A DNA stretch of 64,000 nt from Stratiolaelaps scimitus (GCA_019614645.1 JABWDB010000001.1:16471501-16535500), one strand, 5' to 3'. Positions 24,146-37,400 are shown, counted from the first letter of the stretch. The notes: generated from the sequence alone by a model not told the origin. A program made the numbers and translations.

Positions 24146-27100
24146 GGCAGTAATCATAGTAGTGGTAGAACCAGAGCAACTATACATAGATGCACGTACG
24201 ATCACGTCGATGCATACGCCGTCTTCATGTGTCTGCGCGTGTGTGCGTGTGTATGTCGAATAATATGTCCGTGTCGTCCATTCACCAGAAGCCATTCTTC
24301 GGGCAGTGCTACATCCGCAGGTGTACCCGTGATCGAGCAATGGGCCGGCGATCCGGCGCCGGAACCACGCATCTGTTCTGCGCAGGCAACCGCAAAACAA
24401 ATTAGTACAGCGCTATTGGATGCAGAATGCAGCAGTTGCTGGTGCAGCAGCAACTTGGTGTTATTTTTTTTTGGCAGCGGTGATCAAGCCGAGTTAAACG
24501 CTGACATAGCCGGTTTGCTTCATATGATTATATCGTTTCCAAGCCAGAAGTAGTTTGAAAACTGCTCATATAGCTAACTAACTAGTTAGTTCCGTTCTGT
24601 TCGTCTCTACCCATTGATCGGAGCGGCTCTGTAAACATCCATTACCAATAAAATAAAATGATTTTCGTAATCCCGGAGTTGTGTTGTGATCGCCGGCACT
24701 GACTCGCCGTTGGCAGCAGTATCAGCCATTTCGGGGTGGCGGCCTCATCGTGCATTGCCTCCGTAGGCGGGCCCCGGCAGCTCGCCCTCGTGATGTTGTT
24801 GGGAGCTTTACGCTATCACTGCGTCACTAGGGCGACACATACATGTTCTTGTATAGAAATGACGATGTTCTTGCTACCGTTGAAAGGAACGAACCACGCA
24901 CGTCTGCGACTCGCGGGGAGCTACGCCACGGGGCTAATTGCGCGGTAACGGATCTGCTTGATTACTGTCAATATGTTTCGGGCTCTCTCTCTCTCTCTCT
25001 CATCACGGATTTATATGGAGTCAAACATATAATCATAGTCCGCTCCCCTTTCAAGATATAGATCATCATAGAGACATAGAGAGAATATTTGTGTTACGAT
25101 ATTTATACTGTGTGTGTGTGTGTGTGTACGTGTGTTTACGTGTGTGACCTTATTAATAACAAAAATAAAAGCGAAAACAAAAATTGAATTAAACGGAGCA
25201 GTGGTGGAAAGCTAGACGCCGTAGGGGGATAGTGCAGTTGATCAAGAATATTGGCCCAGCCATATCTGCCCTGTAAGGCTGCTCTTTATATATATATATA
25301 TATTTTTTTACTCCTTGTTATTATTGCGTGATATGATTTGTTTTGGTGCGTACGCGCTTTTACCCATCTTTCGTCGAAAATCATTGACGATAATAGGATC
25401 AACCGTTGACTCCAACTTGTGTAAATTCGTCATATGACAGGCTGCGATCTGAGAGTGCTTCCGAATGTTCTGAACAGCAAAGATCCTGAGAAGCGAACAG
25501 TAGCCTTTCAAAGTGAGCCAGAATGGTCTTAATCGTCTTGATCAGATGGATGACAAGGAAATTTGCATGGGCCCATACGAATTATTAGCACTTGCTATAT
25601 ATGAATGGAAGTGTTTCGTTTCGAAAAAAACCCTTGGCCTAAGACTTACGAAGTCTCCTTTAAGAAGTCAGATATCGGTATATATATATATATATTTTGA
25701 CTGCTGTGGGGCAATGTGTACAATCCGCTCACGGCAGTCCTGCCCTGTACAGCTTGTTAACCATTTCATTGATATAGGCTCTGCAATTGGCCATTTACGT
25801 TTGGGCGGAAACTTACTCACTCCCTCAGTCAGTCAGTATTTATCAAGCAAATCTTCGAAGCCAACTTCACTTGATTTCTGACCTTAGCGGCGTCTACTCC
25901 GCGGACTTGCAGCCTTGCGCAATGTCTCTCTTCTTCCCCGTGCCGTCTTGTGCCTATCTGCTCGCACTGGCTGACACCTAATCACTCTGTTTAACAATCA
26001 TGATCAGCGGCAGCTCGACACAGACCCTCTTTACTGAAGCGCCAATGCGGCAGAGCTCGAGACAGTCATCACCATCCCGGAAGAACGGCGTATACGCAAA
26101 TTCGATTTTGTGGATATTGTTATTGGCGGAAATTTTTCATCGGTACCTAGCAACAGACCACACATGTACTTAGTAGTAGATCGTGATGTATGCAAAAATA
26201 TATACCCATAGTGTATTTTACAAAAAAAAGACCTTTTTCTAATCGACACCAAGGTAGGGGGTCCACCGCAATTATGAATTGTTATTGATTTTGGGATCGG
26301 TTGTTGATACGGTTCCGAAGCAGGACAACGCGTGCGCCAAACGGTTTGAATTAGATCCTACACAGGAGTTCATAATTTGTCATCATTATTTGCAAGTTGT
26401 GTTCATCTCATATATATATGCATTCACACCGTTATATTATTCCACATACCGATATTTCGGAATAAGCTTCACGATGCGAATTTGCATTCTACAAGGCCAA
26501 AACGAAAACGACGAACAGCTCAATTTGTAATATGGAACCGATAGTTGACTATTTCGTTATGCGGATAAACACAAACAGTAAACAGTAATCTGATGCAATA
26601 TTGTCTACAATCTACTTATCCAAATTGAAAATGAGAACAAAATGGCTATACTCACTTTTTGCCTTTCAGATAGCTAAGAGTAAAAGAAGAATGAATTCTA
26701 CATTAGTAAGGATAGCTTAACAGTGACGGTTATATACGAATTTCAACGTATGATAGCGGCAGCCACATTAGTCCAAATAAATAGCTCGACAACTTCTAGA
26801 TATCGGTAGAAAAACAGTAGACCCGCACTTCTCAAATGAACTGCCTTATACTCTTGATGGATGAGACTGGTGACAACGTGGCCTTCCGCTAAGTTCGCTT
26901 AGTACCGTGCAACTGACGAAAGGCTGCGTTTATTTTATCATTCTCTTCCAACTTCACTAGGAATACTCAGCTATTTCGTAACTTCGATAATATTGTCACC
27001 GTTTCATCATGTTGTATTTCCTAGAAAAGTTATCGCTATGAAGATTACTAAACGGACACTAATACATTTGAAGCGCATTTTCTGCACGAGCCGCCGTCAC

Positions 27101-28891
27101 CGCCGTGTGAATCATCCTCTGTCTAATATCTAGTCATCGACTACAACATTAGTAGCTAACGCAGCATTAGTTAGTTTCGTCTAGGGGTTTCAATCGTTGC
27201 GGTCTCGATGCAGCCTAAGATTCTCGTCTCTGAAGCTGTGGTTTTTTCAGCCGTCCAACGCAGAGGCAATTTCGAGGCAGACCGTGAGTCAACAGTCGCG
27301 CACCTAATCGACACGAACTCGGGGGCAGACTGTGTGTCAACAGCAGCGACCTCAGTCGGCACCGCCGCGCGAGAGGATATTGATGAGGCGAAAATCTACT
27401 TTGGCTGATACACGCTTTATGAATATGTTCGCTCTCCGTTACTTTCGCCTGCTCAAATATTTGATCGTCTCTACTTTCGGGCGGCTCACACAACAAATGA
27501 ATGAGTACAAACGTGAATGGCGGGGAGACGAAGTCTTGAGCGTTTAGATCGTACGACCCAGTGGCCGTCCGAGCGGATGAGGGGGCTGCTATTTTTTGCT
27601 ATCGTCATCGGTTCATCATCCATTCAGAGATCCTCGCTGACAGCAGAGATTATTATCGTTACCCCGCCTGTGCCCTTGAGTTTCTGTATTTTCCCCGCTG
27701 CTCTCAGCAGTACGATCCTCTCTCTCTCTTTCTCTTAGCTGTGCGTGTGTGTCCGTCTGTCCATACTGACTCAGTCACTGAGGAGCTGAATTGCCGAACT
27801 GAGTGTGTCTAGTGTGTCCGGTCTAGTCGCAGTTCGGTGGCCACCCGATGCGAAACGGCGACTATCCTATTAGATGGCCGGTACGCTGTTGGCAGACAGC
27901 GGACCTGCGCGCAAACGGATTGAGGCAAATTGCTTTTGCCTTTGCATTAAACTACGGATGGACACAGGGACAGATCACGATAACCACGTCACCGGGTGGC
28001 GTCGTTCGCTTTGACGACGATTGTAGCCTGTTAGTGACTGAGTTTGTTCAAACTTGAAAAGGGGGTGTAACTTTTTTCATTTTTAGCAAAAACACTTTTT
28101 CAATTTGCGACTTATGTTCGAAGTGACGGGACGACTGTTGTTGAGCGAGACAGGAAAAAAAAGTAACATTCGAAAAAAGAGGCCTGTTTAAAAGCGCGCC
28201 CTATATCACTCCGTTCAGTCGTCCTGCCGCGGCGGGTCTCCGTCGAAATGTAAAAATTACGGCGCTGTGACACCTGCCCAAAAATTATCACTTAAATTGG
28301 ACACTAGAATATATTAGAAGACCTTTGCTCTGCATGCTTTTATCATCATGTAAGCCTTTCTAGGCAATCCCCAACTAAACTTTGGGAGTCGAGTTGTGTC
28401 GTCGTACTAGAACATAAGGTGAACACTTACCAGAGATATTTTCGATGCGTGTTATCAGGTATTATCGTCGGGGAAGGTCGGCGATCCTTCTCCTCGCCGT
28501 TGGCAGGCATCTCCAGCATGCAGATCTTCTCATTAGGCTTTTCACCCTGAAATTACAGTATTATCAGAAACAAATATGCACATTCTGGCAAGTAGCTCTG
28601 TTGATCATTGCAGCTGTGTTCGGCACGATCGTGCTTCGATGGTGCTAGCAATAAAATACAGAGTCGTAAAGGTGAAAATTCTCGTCATCGATCAGAGCCT
28701 CCACAACCGGAGCAACCGACCTCTCTGTAGAAACATACAGAGTTTTCCTACACCCGATAACTAATCGATTGAGAGTACAATGAACAACATTCTAATATAT
28801 AACTTTAAATGAATTAATTAACCGAGTCTGTTATACCTTTGAAAATAACCTATACGAAATGTGAATCCTTGCAATGTCCTTTGCTTCACAA

Positions 28892-28937
<46 letters not shown>

Positions 28938-29114
28938 TACCATCGATGTCGAGTGTATTTTGCTAACCTTTTTAAGACTGCCATTTCCATTGGATTCTAG
29001 CGGTATCTCGCAAAAGGCGTGATTCACGTGTCCATTTTGCGTGTCGCCGTTGTGCATATGGTATGTGCCCCCACTCCCAAGCAAGTTATCTTTTCCCGTC
29101 GATTTCGATGTCAT
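21983..29114 (-). CDS. Gene A: multi-exon minus-strand gene, 5' part of CDS, product unknown
   Basis: Exons in reading order: 29114-28968 (ATG, 49 codons, donor AAG|GTTAGC); 28546-28431 (acceptor GTAATTTCAG, donor CTG|GTAAGTG, 38 codons plus 2 bases); optional 18-nt microexon 26673-26656; 25485-25364 (acceptor CGCTTCTCAG, donor ATGG|GTAAAA, 40 codons); 22032-21983 (acceptor after a T run, donor GAA|GTAAAG, 16 codons). All phases agree with or without the microexon. The first two exons are the strongest: hydrophilic, Gly/Asn/Lys/Glu-rich, with a proline segment (RRPSPTIIP), typical of a cytosolic or disordered N-terminus. Later exons contain a helical, charged segment (NLHKLESTVDPIIVNDFRRK). 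There is no signal peptide. An in-frame TAG lies upstream of the ATG, so this is a plausible true start. The 3' end was not found. I do not recognise the family. Confidence is about 0.6 for the first two exons, 0.4 for the third and 0.25 for the fourth. Confidence 0.5.
22185..22640. other. Triplet-repeat block with Ala and His runs in one frame
   Basis: A CAG(CCG)n run at about 22370-22402 and CAT/CGTCAT runs at about 22468-22525 give, on the plus strand, a 148-codon frame (22190-22636) with poly-Ala and then His-rich stretches, and on the minus strand Gly/Cys and Met/Ile runs. The minus-strand frame after the Met run is hydrophilic for about 45 codons. None has splice support, and the homopolymers come from the repeats. 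It is most simply intronic repeat DNA. Confidence 0.4.
24109..24142. repeat. (TA)n microsatellite
   Basis: TA run of about 34 bases in a gene A intron. Confidence 0.95.
24646..24729 (-). CDS. Candidate alternative first coding exon, minus strand
   Basis: An ATG at 24729 in a good context (GAAATGG), preceded by an in-frame TGA and a GC-rich leader, opens 28 codons (MADTAANGESVPAITTQL and onward) and reaches a donor, TTG|GTAATG, in phase 0. It lies inside gene A between its third and fourth exons, on the same strand. Its phase is incompatible with joining the 21983-22032 exon (a stop results). It would fit the phase-0 entries at 16280-16428 or 14620-14794. It could be an alternative promoter, a nested gene or chance. 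No family is recognised. Confidence 0.28.
26656..26673 (-). CDS. Gene A putative 18-nt microexon
   Basis: On the minus strand a very strong acceptor (TTCTTCTTTTACTCTTAG) and a strong donor (GTGAGTATAG) enclose only 18 bases. The preceding exon ends with two bases of a codon and the next begins with one, so inclusion adds exactly six residues and changes Trp to Cys-Tyr-Leu-Lys-Gly-Lys-Lys at the junction without altering frame. Such cassettes are typical of regulated, often neural, splicing in animals. The case rests on splice signals and phase alone. Confidence 0.35.
28894..28939. repeat. (TA)n microsatellite
   Basis: TA run of about 46 bases just downstream of the first gene A coding exon, inside intron 1. 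Confidence 0.95.
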
Positions 29115-29289
29115 CTTCGTTGAGTTTGGCGACCGACCGGGAATAGCCGTCGATCCTCGCCGCCCACGTCGCTACCAATTTGCCGAGGTGGGTACCGTCG
29201 CCTTTTTGTCGAGCGGCGGCTTTTTTGCTCTCCGCCGGCTTTTTTTCCTTCTTCTTATTTTCTTGTGAAACAACAACACAGATTCTTCC
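29086..29289 (-). other. Open frame overlapping the gene A start
   Basis: On the minus strand a 68-codon frame without ATG runs from 29289 to a TAA at 29086. It ends 29 bases inside the gene A coding region in another frame. It is Lys/Glu/Ala-rich at first (KKKEKKPAESKKAAA), then has a balanced stretch (GKLVATWAARIDGYSRS) and an acidic end. It could be a terminal exon of an alternative transcript or just a GC-rich leader sequence with few stops. A T-rich tract ending in CACAAG near its 5' edge could serve as an acceptor. Confidence 0.25.
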
Positions 29290-30756
29290 TCAGTAAATTC
29301 GCAGTCAGGAGTTCTATTCAAGTCATCCGTGTCGTCGGATCATTCAATTAGGTATCTGCTTTGGCCGACGTAGTTGTCATTGCTAAGGTATCTTCATCCG
29401 TCGAAATGGCCTCGAAACCGTCACCGGGATCGGATTTAAGAAAACCTGAAAAACGCAGACGGACGTGACAAACACAACACAAACGCAGAAAATACAAAGT
29501 CACTCAGTGTGGGATTCAAAGACCGAAGGAAATTGCGAGAAAACGTAATTTCTGTTGGAGGAGTGGTCTGTACAAGCGGTCATTGACCCGTCGCCTATGC
29601 ATCGGAATACGAAGTTTTCCCGTACAAATCGCTTCCTGTGATGAGCATATGATACTACTTAGTAGACTTGTACACGTGTTTCAAATGAATGAAGGTGATT
29701 TTGACACAGAGGCTAATCATAAAGAAATTCATCATATCGTTAGTCAATAATAATAATAATAATAAGAATAAGCGCACTTTATTCAAAGGTAGATGCAATA
29801 AGACAATGAGCAGTCGCACATAAGTGTACTGCTTTATGGTGTCGCAGTGCTGTCACTAACATCTTCTATTTCTACTAAGCTACGAACAAGATTGCGTTAC
29901 GATCACGTTTTGCTTAATACACTTATGCCTTACGTATATTACAATGAGCCTAACACGAGAGCGTTGAAACAAGCAAACTTTACCCCCATGCGTACGTTCA
30001 AGATTACGTTTTATCTGCACATTCGTATTCGATCGTACAATGAGTGGCTTATACGGCTCCTCCTGCCAGCCGTATTCTAGAAATCGCAGCGTCAATTCAA
30101 CTTGTCATGCTTCTCTTCCAGGGTGGAAAGGCGTCAACTACGGATCTGATCTAGATAGATAGACAGACAGATGGCTACCAAAAATTATGATCACCCGGTT
30201 CTCCATGCGGCATGACGACACCGAACGTAGAAATGGCTCGTGTTTCCATCCACTATAACTAATACGCTAGTACAATTACTACTACCACAACTACAGCCAC
30301 CGCCACAAAACCTGTGACAGTGACAGGCTCGCCGTCACAGCCCTAACAGGCCCAACGTTCGACCCCACTTCTGATCGTCTTTGCAGCTACCCTCCGCGCT
30401 GTACAGTTGCCGTTGTTGCTTTGATTGACATCGAATTATCATTGGGCGAAATGTATGCCATCTATCTCGCATCCAGTTCAACGAACTGTTGAGGTAGCAC
30501 ATTGATGATGTTGTTGCCGCTGCTGGCTACGCCGTCGCTAAAATAGTGACTGCGATTTGTGGTTTGTCACGGCGATGATGTGTGCTCGTTTGTCAAAGCG
30601 TTTTATATATATATATATAGCTGTCGATGCGACAGTCATGATGGTGATGATGGTAGCGGTGGCATCGATAAAAATGACAACGAGATTTTTCTCCCACCAC
30701 GCACTTCAACTTCGCCGCCCTCAATAAATTCACCGCGGCTCACTCAATTCGCCTTG

Positions 30757-30801
30757 TGGTTTGATTTGTTTCTGGACTTCTCCAAAGCGTTTGATTCAAT
30801 C
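30757..30801 (+). mobile_element. Possible tiny LINE reverse-transcriptase remnant
   Basis: The plus-strand frame reads WFDLFLDFSKAFDSI, which matches motif A of non-LTR retrotransposon reverse transcriptases (usually xxLDFSKAFDxV), including the catalytic aspartate. The match covers only about 15 codons. The flanks show no further reverse-transcriptase motifs in any frame I could follow. It is either a very eroded LINE scrap or a chance hit. Confidence 0.35.
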
Positions 30802-30975
30802 ACAGGCCGACACAATCTGTGTGTGTATGTGTGTAACAACACGGCATAATAGTGTTATAATAATAATATTAATAATGATAGCAATAATAACGACAAAGCC
30901 CCATCATCGCGGTCATCGAGCGGTGACAGTATATTCGTCGATGGAAGCAATATCGATGAATCAGCGTCTACGCAA

Positions 30976-30980
30976 GCACG

Positions 30981-31021
<41 letters not shown>
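30976..31021. repeat. Compound (CA)n(TA)n microsatellite
   Basis: A CA run passes directly into a TA run of about 32 bases. Confidence 0.95.
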
Positions 31022-31023
<2 letters not shown>

Positions 31024-34000
31024 TATGCGTCGACGTTGTGAAGTGGATTCGTTCTTATTCTTCCCCTGCTTGCACTTGTCCTGTTGTTGTTGTTGTTGCT
31101 GATGTCACTTAATGCTGCTCAGGCCGGACAACAGCGGGCCGTCGCTTTGACGCCGACGATAGCGTGAGCGGACACGCGTAAATCTTCTGCTATGTGAAAA
31201 CGAGAGCGAAGCGCCGTTCGCGGATCATTTAACGAACCGTTGAAGAGACAACGGCTCACCACTAACCGCTGCAGCTCTGTGGCGTCCGCCTGTCGTTGGC
31301 GTTGTCGTATTCGGCGGCAGCGGCAGCAGCGGCGGCGACGTCAAGACTAAGGCTTCCGATTTTCGTTAAGGCACATCTGAGCGATGATCAGCAACCAGCC
31401 GGTTAACTAGGAATCGATTTACTCGAAACGATGGGGAGGGTATGTACTTCGTATAGCACTAGTGGCTTCAATGTCTAACAGCACATCTCGTTAGTATAAA
31501 GTGCATTTACCAGCACACGTGTATTTTCGACAATAACAATAACTAGAGGCTGGCACTTTGTTGTCATGCGGCTACCCTCAGGTATGGGTATTGTATAACA
31601 CTAATGGCAATTTAAATGCATAACTTAACCGAAATGGGTACCCCGCCAATCAATGCTCAGCAATTATTCCCGTAATCTCATATGTTCTGCATGTTTTCAG
31701 TATGTGACAACAGTGACAATGCACAATAAATGTCCGTAACAATACGTAAGAAAACGCACGTAACCATCATTTATTATAATATAAAGCAAGCTTCCGTGGC
31801 AATAACTCGGCATTTAAACCCAACCAGCTGTCTAGTAAATCTCGGAGCTGACTCACAGCCAACATGTAACGTTTACGGTACAACTGTTTTCGGCACTGCT
31901 TAATAAGACGGACAACCCCTTTAAATGCAAATGTGCAGTGACTGGCATCGAACCCGTGCACCTTCGTGTTTTCTCCGATTGCAAGGGTTCTCACTATGTT
32001 TACACACACACACACACGCAATTCAAACGTATGTATTATACATTAAGTATAATAATGAGTATATATTAGTTAAGTACATATGTATAATATTAGATAAAAT
32101 ACCGCATTTTTAACTACTTTTTTTTCACACAAGACTATTGTATTATTTTATCACATTTCAAATAAACGTTACCTCAATCATGCGGCTCTGACATTCGACA
32201 CCTAGACACCAAGAGGAGACAGCATTGCATCTATACATAGTCCCATTCTAAGATCATTTCCCAACGACTACACGACATATATCTATTATCTATCATTGAA
32301 ACCTTATAAATCCGAGTCGAAGCGTGGCACCCATTGAGCGCATCATTGGCTAAACTCAACCCGATATCGGGAAATTAGCATTTGCGTTGCGATTGCTTCT
32401 CGCTTTTCGCCCTCACCAATTATCAGTCCGGGGCCCTCCACATAAAAATATTCGTAAAATCAATACGAACGCCGCATACAGCATCGTCTTTGGCTCGACA
32501 GACCAAAGACCGGTTTTGGTTATGTCTGTCCTCTCTTAGTTCTCCGCCCCCGACGGCGATATATGCCGGCATATGGGAGTTGACTACGGCGCACGTTTTC
32601 ACCGTTGTATTGTTGACGCGAATAGAATGGCGCATGGTGCCGTACAGCCCATCATATCGGGCTGTCTGATCTGATACGAACGCTCGCTGTGGTTTTCTGC
32701 TCCTGACATCGCCGCCGCCGCCACCGCCGCCGCTGCCGTGTACCTACGTCCGTATGCGTTTGTGCTCTGTGTCGGGCTTGTGCTGTTTCTTCGCAAGCTT
32801 TTGCCCCTGTTGTTTCTTCAGTGCCATTGTATGCGTCGTGCTGCTGCTCAGATTTTCTGGCCACCGTTAATTCGTTCATGCGATCGTTCGTCTGTCCTAC
32901 ACGGCGGGTTGTCCGTTGTCGTTACGTTAGCCGCATTGCGTCGGTAACACCACCACCACCGCAAGTGCCACAGATCGCCAGCCAGTCCGACAACAGCAGC
33001 TACGACAACGGGAACAACAGCGGCAGTAACGGCACACGAGCAAGAAGAGCGACGCTCGTGGTACCAGCGGACGATTGCTCGCTTCCTCACTCGCGCTTCA
33101 ATAGGTTGGCAGGTCCGTTCGTTGTCCTGTCTACTCCAGTAGTCGCTCGCAGGCGGAGGCGGCGGCGGTGTCGGCCGCCACTGCATCTCCTGTTTACGGC
33201 GTCGGTAAACTACTGCCGTGGCTGCTGCAGCCTCTTAGGAAAGGACAAAGAAATCTGCCCTGCTCATCGAGCCATGTCGACCGTTGTCGTCTGTCGTGAT
33301 GCCTTCTGATCCGTACCGGACCTGGTGGCACCAGCCGCCGAGCGGAACACTGTTCATGCAATCTCCGATCTTCGACATGTCGGTATCGGCAGCATCTGTC
33401 CATGTGGCAGTGGTAATCGTACGATATAGCATGTAGTTGCCGCTGTTGTAGTGGATCATCATCGACCGATGATATAACATCGGTTCCTCCATCTCCGAGC
33501 GTAGCCACAACACCCGGCACGGTTGAGCTCTTCTCTGCGAGCAGCACGTGCTGCCACTTCTGTCACTATGAACACCTTTTCGCCCCCTGTCTACGTCGGT
33601 CTGACGATCTGTGAGCCGCCGCCGCCGCCTCTGCGCTGACACCGTCAAATGTCCTCCGCCGTCAACGCTGCTCTGCTATCCCGACAAATCGTATATGCAT
33701 CCACTTATGCTCGTATGTGCTGCGGCTGCTACTGCTCTGATCATTCCACCGCTACGCAGCGCGACAACACCGGCTTCAGAGGCGGCCGTTCCAACAGGCA
33801 GAGATTGCTACCTCCATAGGCTCCCCCGTTTGGCTCCCGTCAGAGTGTGTCTTCCGTGTTCTTTTGAGCCAACTATAAAAAACTCTGCCCCGGGATGAAT
33901 CAAAACGGTAGCTGCACGCTGGCCTTTTCCTCCACTTCTTGCTATAACACCAACTTTTTCATCTTCTTCATCTACTACCGCTGCTGCTGCTGCTGCTGCT

Positions 34001-34450
34001 TCCACGAATAGCGCAGAGGCAAGCACGAGCCGTAGACGAACACCACATAATCGTCATAGTGGAAGGAGCAGCCGCCAAAGGAGGGCGTCGATTCCTGGGC
34101 GTCGCGCGCTCCGGTTCGCGTCGATATTATTGCTGCTGCCGCTGCTGCTGCCGCCGCCGCCGCCGCCAACGAAACTCTCTATTTTGTTTCGATCGCGATG
34201 CGACGTTTCGTAGATTCTCGTCGTATTCTTTTGATCACGGATTCGCTGCCAACGGCGCCAGCAGCAGCGGCATTGCTCTTATTGCTATGGCAGCTACTGC
34301 TGCTGCTGCTGCTGATGATGATGACCATAATGATGAGTGTCGAAGAGTTTTGCCGCCACAACTGCTGCTTTAGCGCTGATCCTGTTTGCTTATACCACAC
34401 CAGCTGGAGCCAGACCGCGACGCTACGAATCTCTACTAGACAGACGTGCA

Positions 34451-37400
34451 GTAGCCACTAGACTACCTAGCACTCCTTGATGTCCCCCTCCCACATCGAT
34501 GCCAGGCAGAATCGAGCAGAACAACGGTAGCAGGGCAGTAAGTAGCACGTTGTGGTGGTGCCCACGTGAGCCTGCCTCTCTGCCTGTCGGATGTCTCTAT
34601 GAATGGATGGATGACTACCCAGCTCTACAGCTATTTAGTATTTATGTGCTACGGCTTCTGCTGCTACTTCTGCAGTTGTTTCTGCCTTCTTGGTTGATAA
34701 CAACGAATGAGTATTTCGATCATTCTGATGCATGGCGCACAGACAGACGACAGACGACTGCCGTTCGCCTCCGTCTCGTTGTCTACTCCTCTCGGTGGTA
34801 GGCAACCACAAGATACCGATAAAAATGAACAGCAGCAGCAGCCACAACAACAACCACAGCAGTAACAATATTGACGGAAGTGATGAGACGAAGCAACCAT
34901 CATTATGTGGTTGCGTTTGACCAACGGCGTTGGTTGGTGCGTTTGAGGTTGACAATCTGCTTGGCCAATATGATTCTGTGTGGAAGGACACAAAAGGCTA
35001 TTGGAGAAGGATGGGGGTTCAATTACGTTTATTTCAAGGATAAGCAACAAGACTGAATTCCTGTGAAGTATTGAAGTAACATTGGACAGAAGTAGAGGAA
35101 CGTCGGAGATGTTCTATGATAGTAAGCTACTGTGTTCAGATACGTAGGTGTGTACATAGAATATATGCACATGGTACTTGTTAGTAGTAGAGAGTTATAG
35201 GTGGACAGGTTCTGCAGCACCTTTATATTAAACGGTTGGGACCGCAGACGTAATGTCTAGGCTGAGTTCACCTGAGTGATCAATCATTTCGCAGCTAAAC
35301 AGAGTTCGGCCATGCTCCACCTAATTCATTTTTCATCTAATTCATTAACGTCAAGTTGACATAGCCTTAAGACCAAAACCAAAGACTAAAGAACTCGATT
35401 TTGTGCACCCAATAAAAATAACAATAATGATAATAACACTTATTATATTTTAAATATGTTATACGTGTACAATCGTAACGATAACTCGAATCGGAACAAT
35501 TTGTTGGCATCGATTATTATTTCTGAATTCGCAAATTCTCTCTGAAAGCACTCAATTCAAAGGAAGCTTTCGAGACAAAGGAATTTGGAAGGGACGTGCC
35601 TTACGAGTATTTCCGCACGTGAGACACATCTGTAGATCTCGGAAACACGTCATTCAACGGCACTGACGGAGATTAATGACCCACCAAGCTTATTCCGTTA
35701 GTCACCGTTTGGTCTATGAATGTATCATTCATTATATTCGTTCGGTGATGTTCACTTGCTCTGAACATGGCGTGTATGCATCCCTCAAGCTTCCTTAGAC
35801 ACACATTTATGCCGTTCTAGCAGCTTGAAGTATTCCAAACAAGAAACCTTCGGTGTAGAACTAAGGGACTCGTACCTGAATTGTTCATTCGTTCACAGCG
35901 TGAACTATGAATATTACTAAACTCTGACTGCGTTTGACCTTTTTTTTAATACAGAACGTTTAATTATCAATCACTAGATGAGCAAGCGTACTAGATGCGT
36001 TCATTTAAAGCGAGAGAGAGAGAGACACAGAATAAGAATGTATTCATGAAATGAGGCTTTGGAGTCAGTGAATCAAGTTAGTTTAGATGGACAATTCGAA
36101 CAAATTTGAAGCAAAAATATGTTCGGGCATATCTTTTCGCTGCTTGAATCATCCATCTAAGCCTTGTACCCTCCCTGCCGTGTGACATATAAGAGAGCTT
36201 AAGCATTGTAAAATTGCAACTCCTTCAATAAACCAATAAACCTTTACCTTTACAACTTCCGCTAATATCTTCATCGCTGACAGCTCCGCTACAACCTACC
36301 TTTCAAATGGACTGGTTATGGTATTCTAGTATTAATAAATTGTGTAACCCAACGATTACGTTTAATGAGATATCTCATAGTCGTAAGTGACTCATTGCCA
36401 TAGCCACGATATTAGAGGGAAATCGAATAGGAGTCTGTGTTGGCGGAACAACCGCACGTTACAGAGCCAGCGAACAAGTAAGTCAAACACCATTTTTGTT
36501 CATTATAGTATACTTACATAGTACGCCAGACTATTTGCTTCTCTTCCCCTTCTCTCTGTCTCTCTGTCCGTGATAATATCAAACAGCGTTCGTCACCCAC
36601 CATTGAGAATTCAACCAATTCAGCTATCGCCATGACCAATAGCACCATTGTAAATATCATACATCGTATTGATTTCGACGTATGGTTGTGTTCACTCGCT
36701 GCCCGGCCGCCCGTTGCACCGGCGAGGCGGCTCGGCGCGCGAGCATACAGTAACGCGTAGGGTGGGCACGCGCGCTTTGAACGCGTCACACCGACGCAAC
36801 GAGGCGAGAATCTACAACACGAGCCGCTGTCGCTGCCGTCGCCGTCGTTGGCGTCTCGTTGCCGTCGATTTATCGTACGCTACCGAGGGCATAACCAGAT
36901 ACCAGGTCTGCCAATAATATTCAGCGTGAACCGCAATCGCAACAAGTGAGCTGTGCAACAATCCAGAATTAACACATCGATCTATCGATCCGTTCGTCGG
37001 TCAGCTTCTCCGTTCGATAGTGTACTGTCATTTTGTCCGTCCGGCCGCCTATGTCGGAGTCACTAAATGCGTTGAAGCGTACGTGTGTACATGTGTGTGT
37101 TAACTCAGTACGCGTGGTGCGTCTGGTCCGGGCACACAGCGGTGCACCTACCTCTGTATCATACAAGGGCCTATATTGCTGATACACAACACGAACGGCC
37201 GGCGGGATCTTGTTGTTGGTGCTGTCATTAGTGCTGGCCGTATGTCGATTGCTGGCTATCATTCGGCATGGCGTTATCGCTATAGTATAATAAAATATCT
37301 CAGTATCTATCTATCAGCAGTATTCAGATTCACATAGGTTATATCGATTAAGCCTTGTCCACTCACTCGGTCAGGTTTGTATTTACTGAGGTGCGTTTAT

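Larger units (their letters stand above)
29290..34450. other. Upstream, triplet-repeat-rich region; no coding exon resolved
   Basis: Includes a GC-rich patch at about 31255-31345, a CA/TA compound repeat at 30976-31021 and a CpG- and triplet-rich stretch at about 32690-34340 with GCT/CGC runs (32708-32735, 33981-34005, 34128-34168, 34290-34325). Many frames of 70-160 codons are open on both strands because of these runs. The region lies 5' of gene A and could hold untranslated first exons or promoters, but I could not fix any exon border. Confidence 0.4.

Noticed and set aside
31930..31960. Minus-strand GGGTTCGATGCC string like a tRNA B box
   Set aside because: T-arm has a mismatch and no A box or acceptor stem was found upstream.
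32821..33309. 162-codon plus-strand frame in the triplet-rich region
   Set aside because: Composition driven by CGC/CAC repeats with equally long frames on the other strand; no domain.
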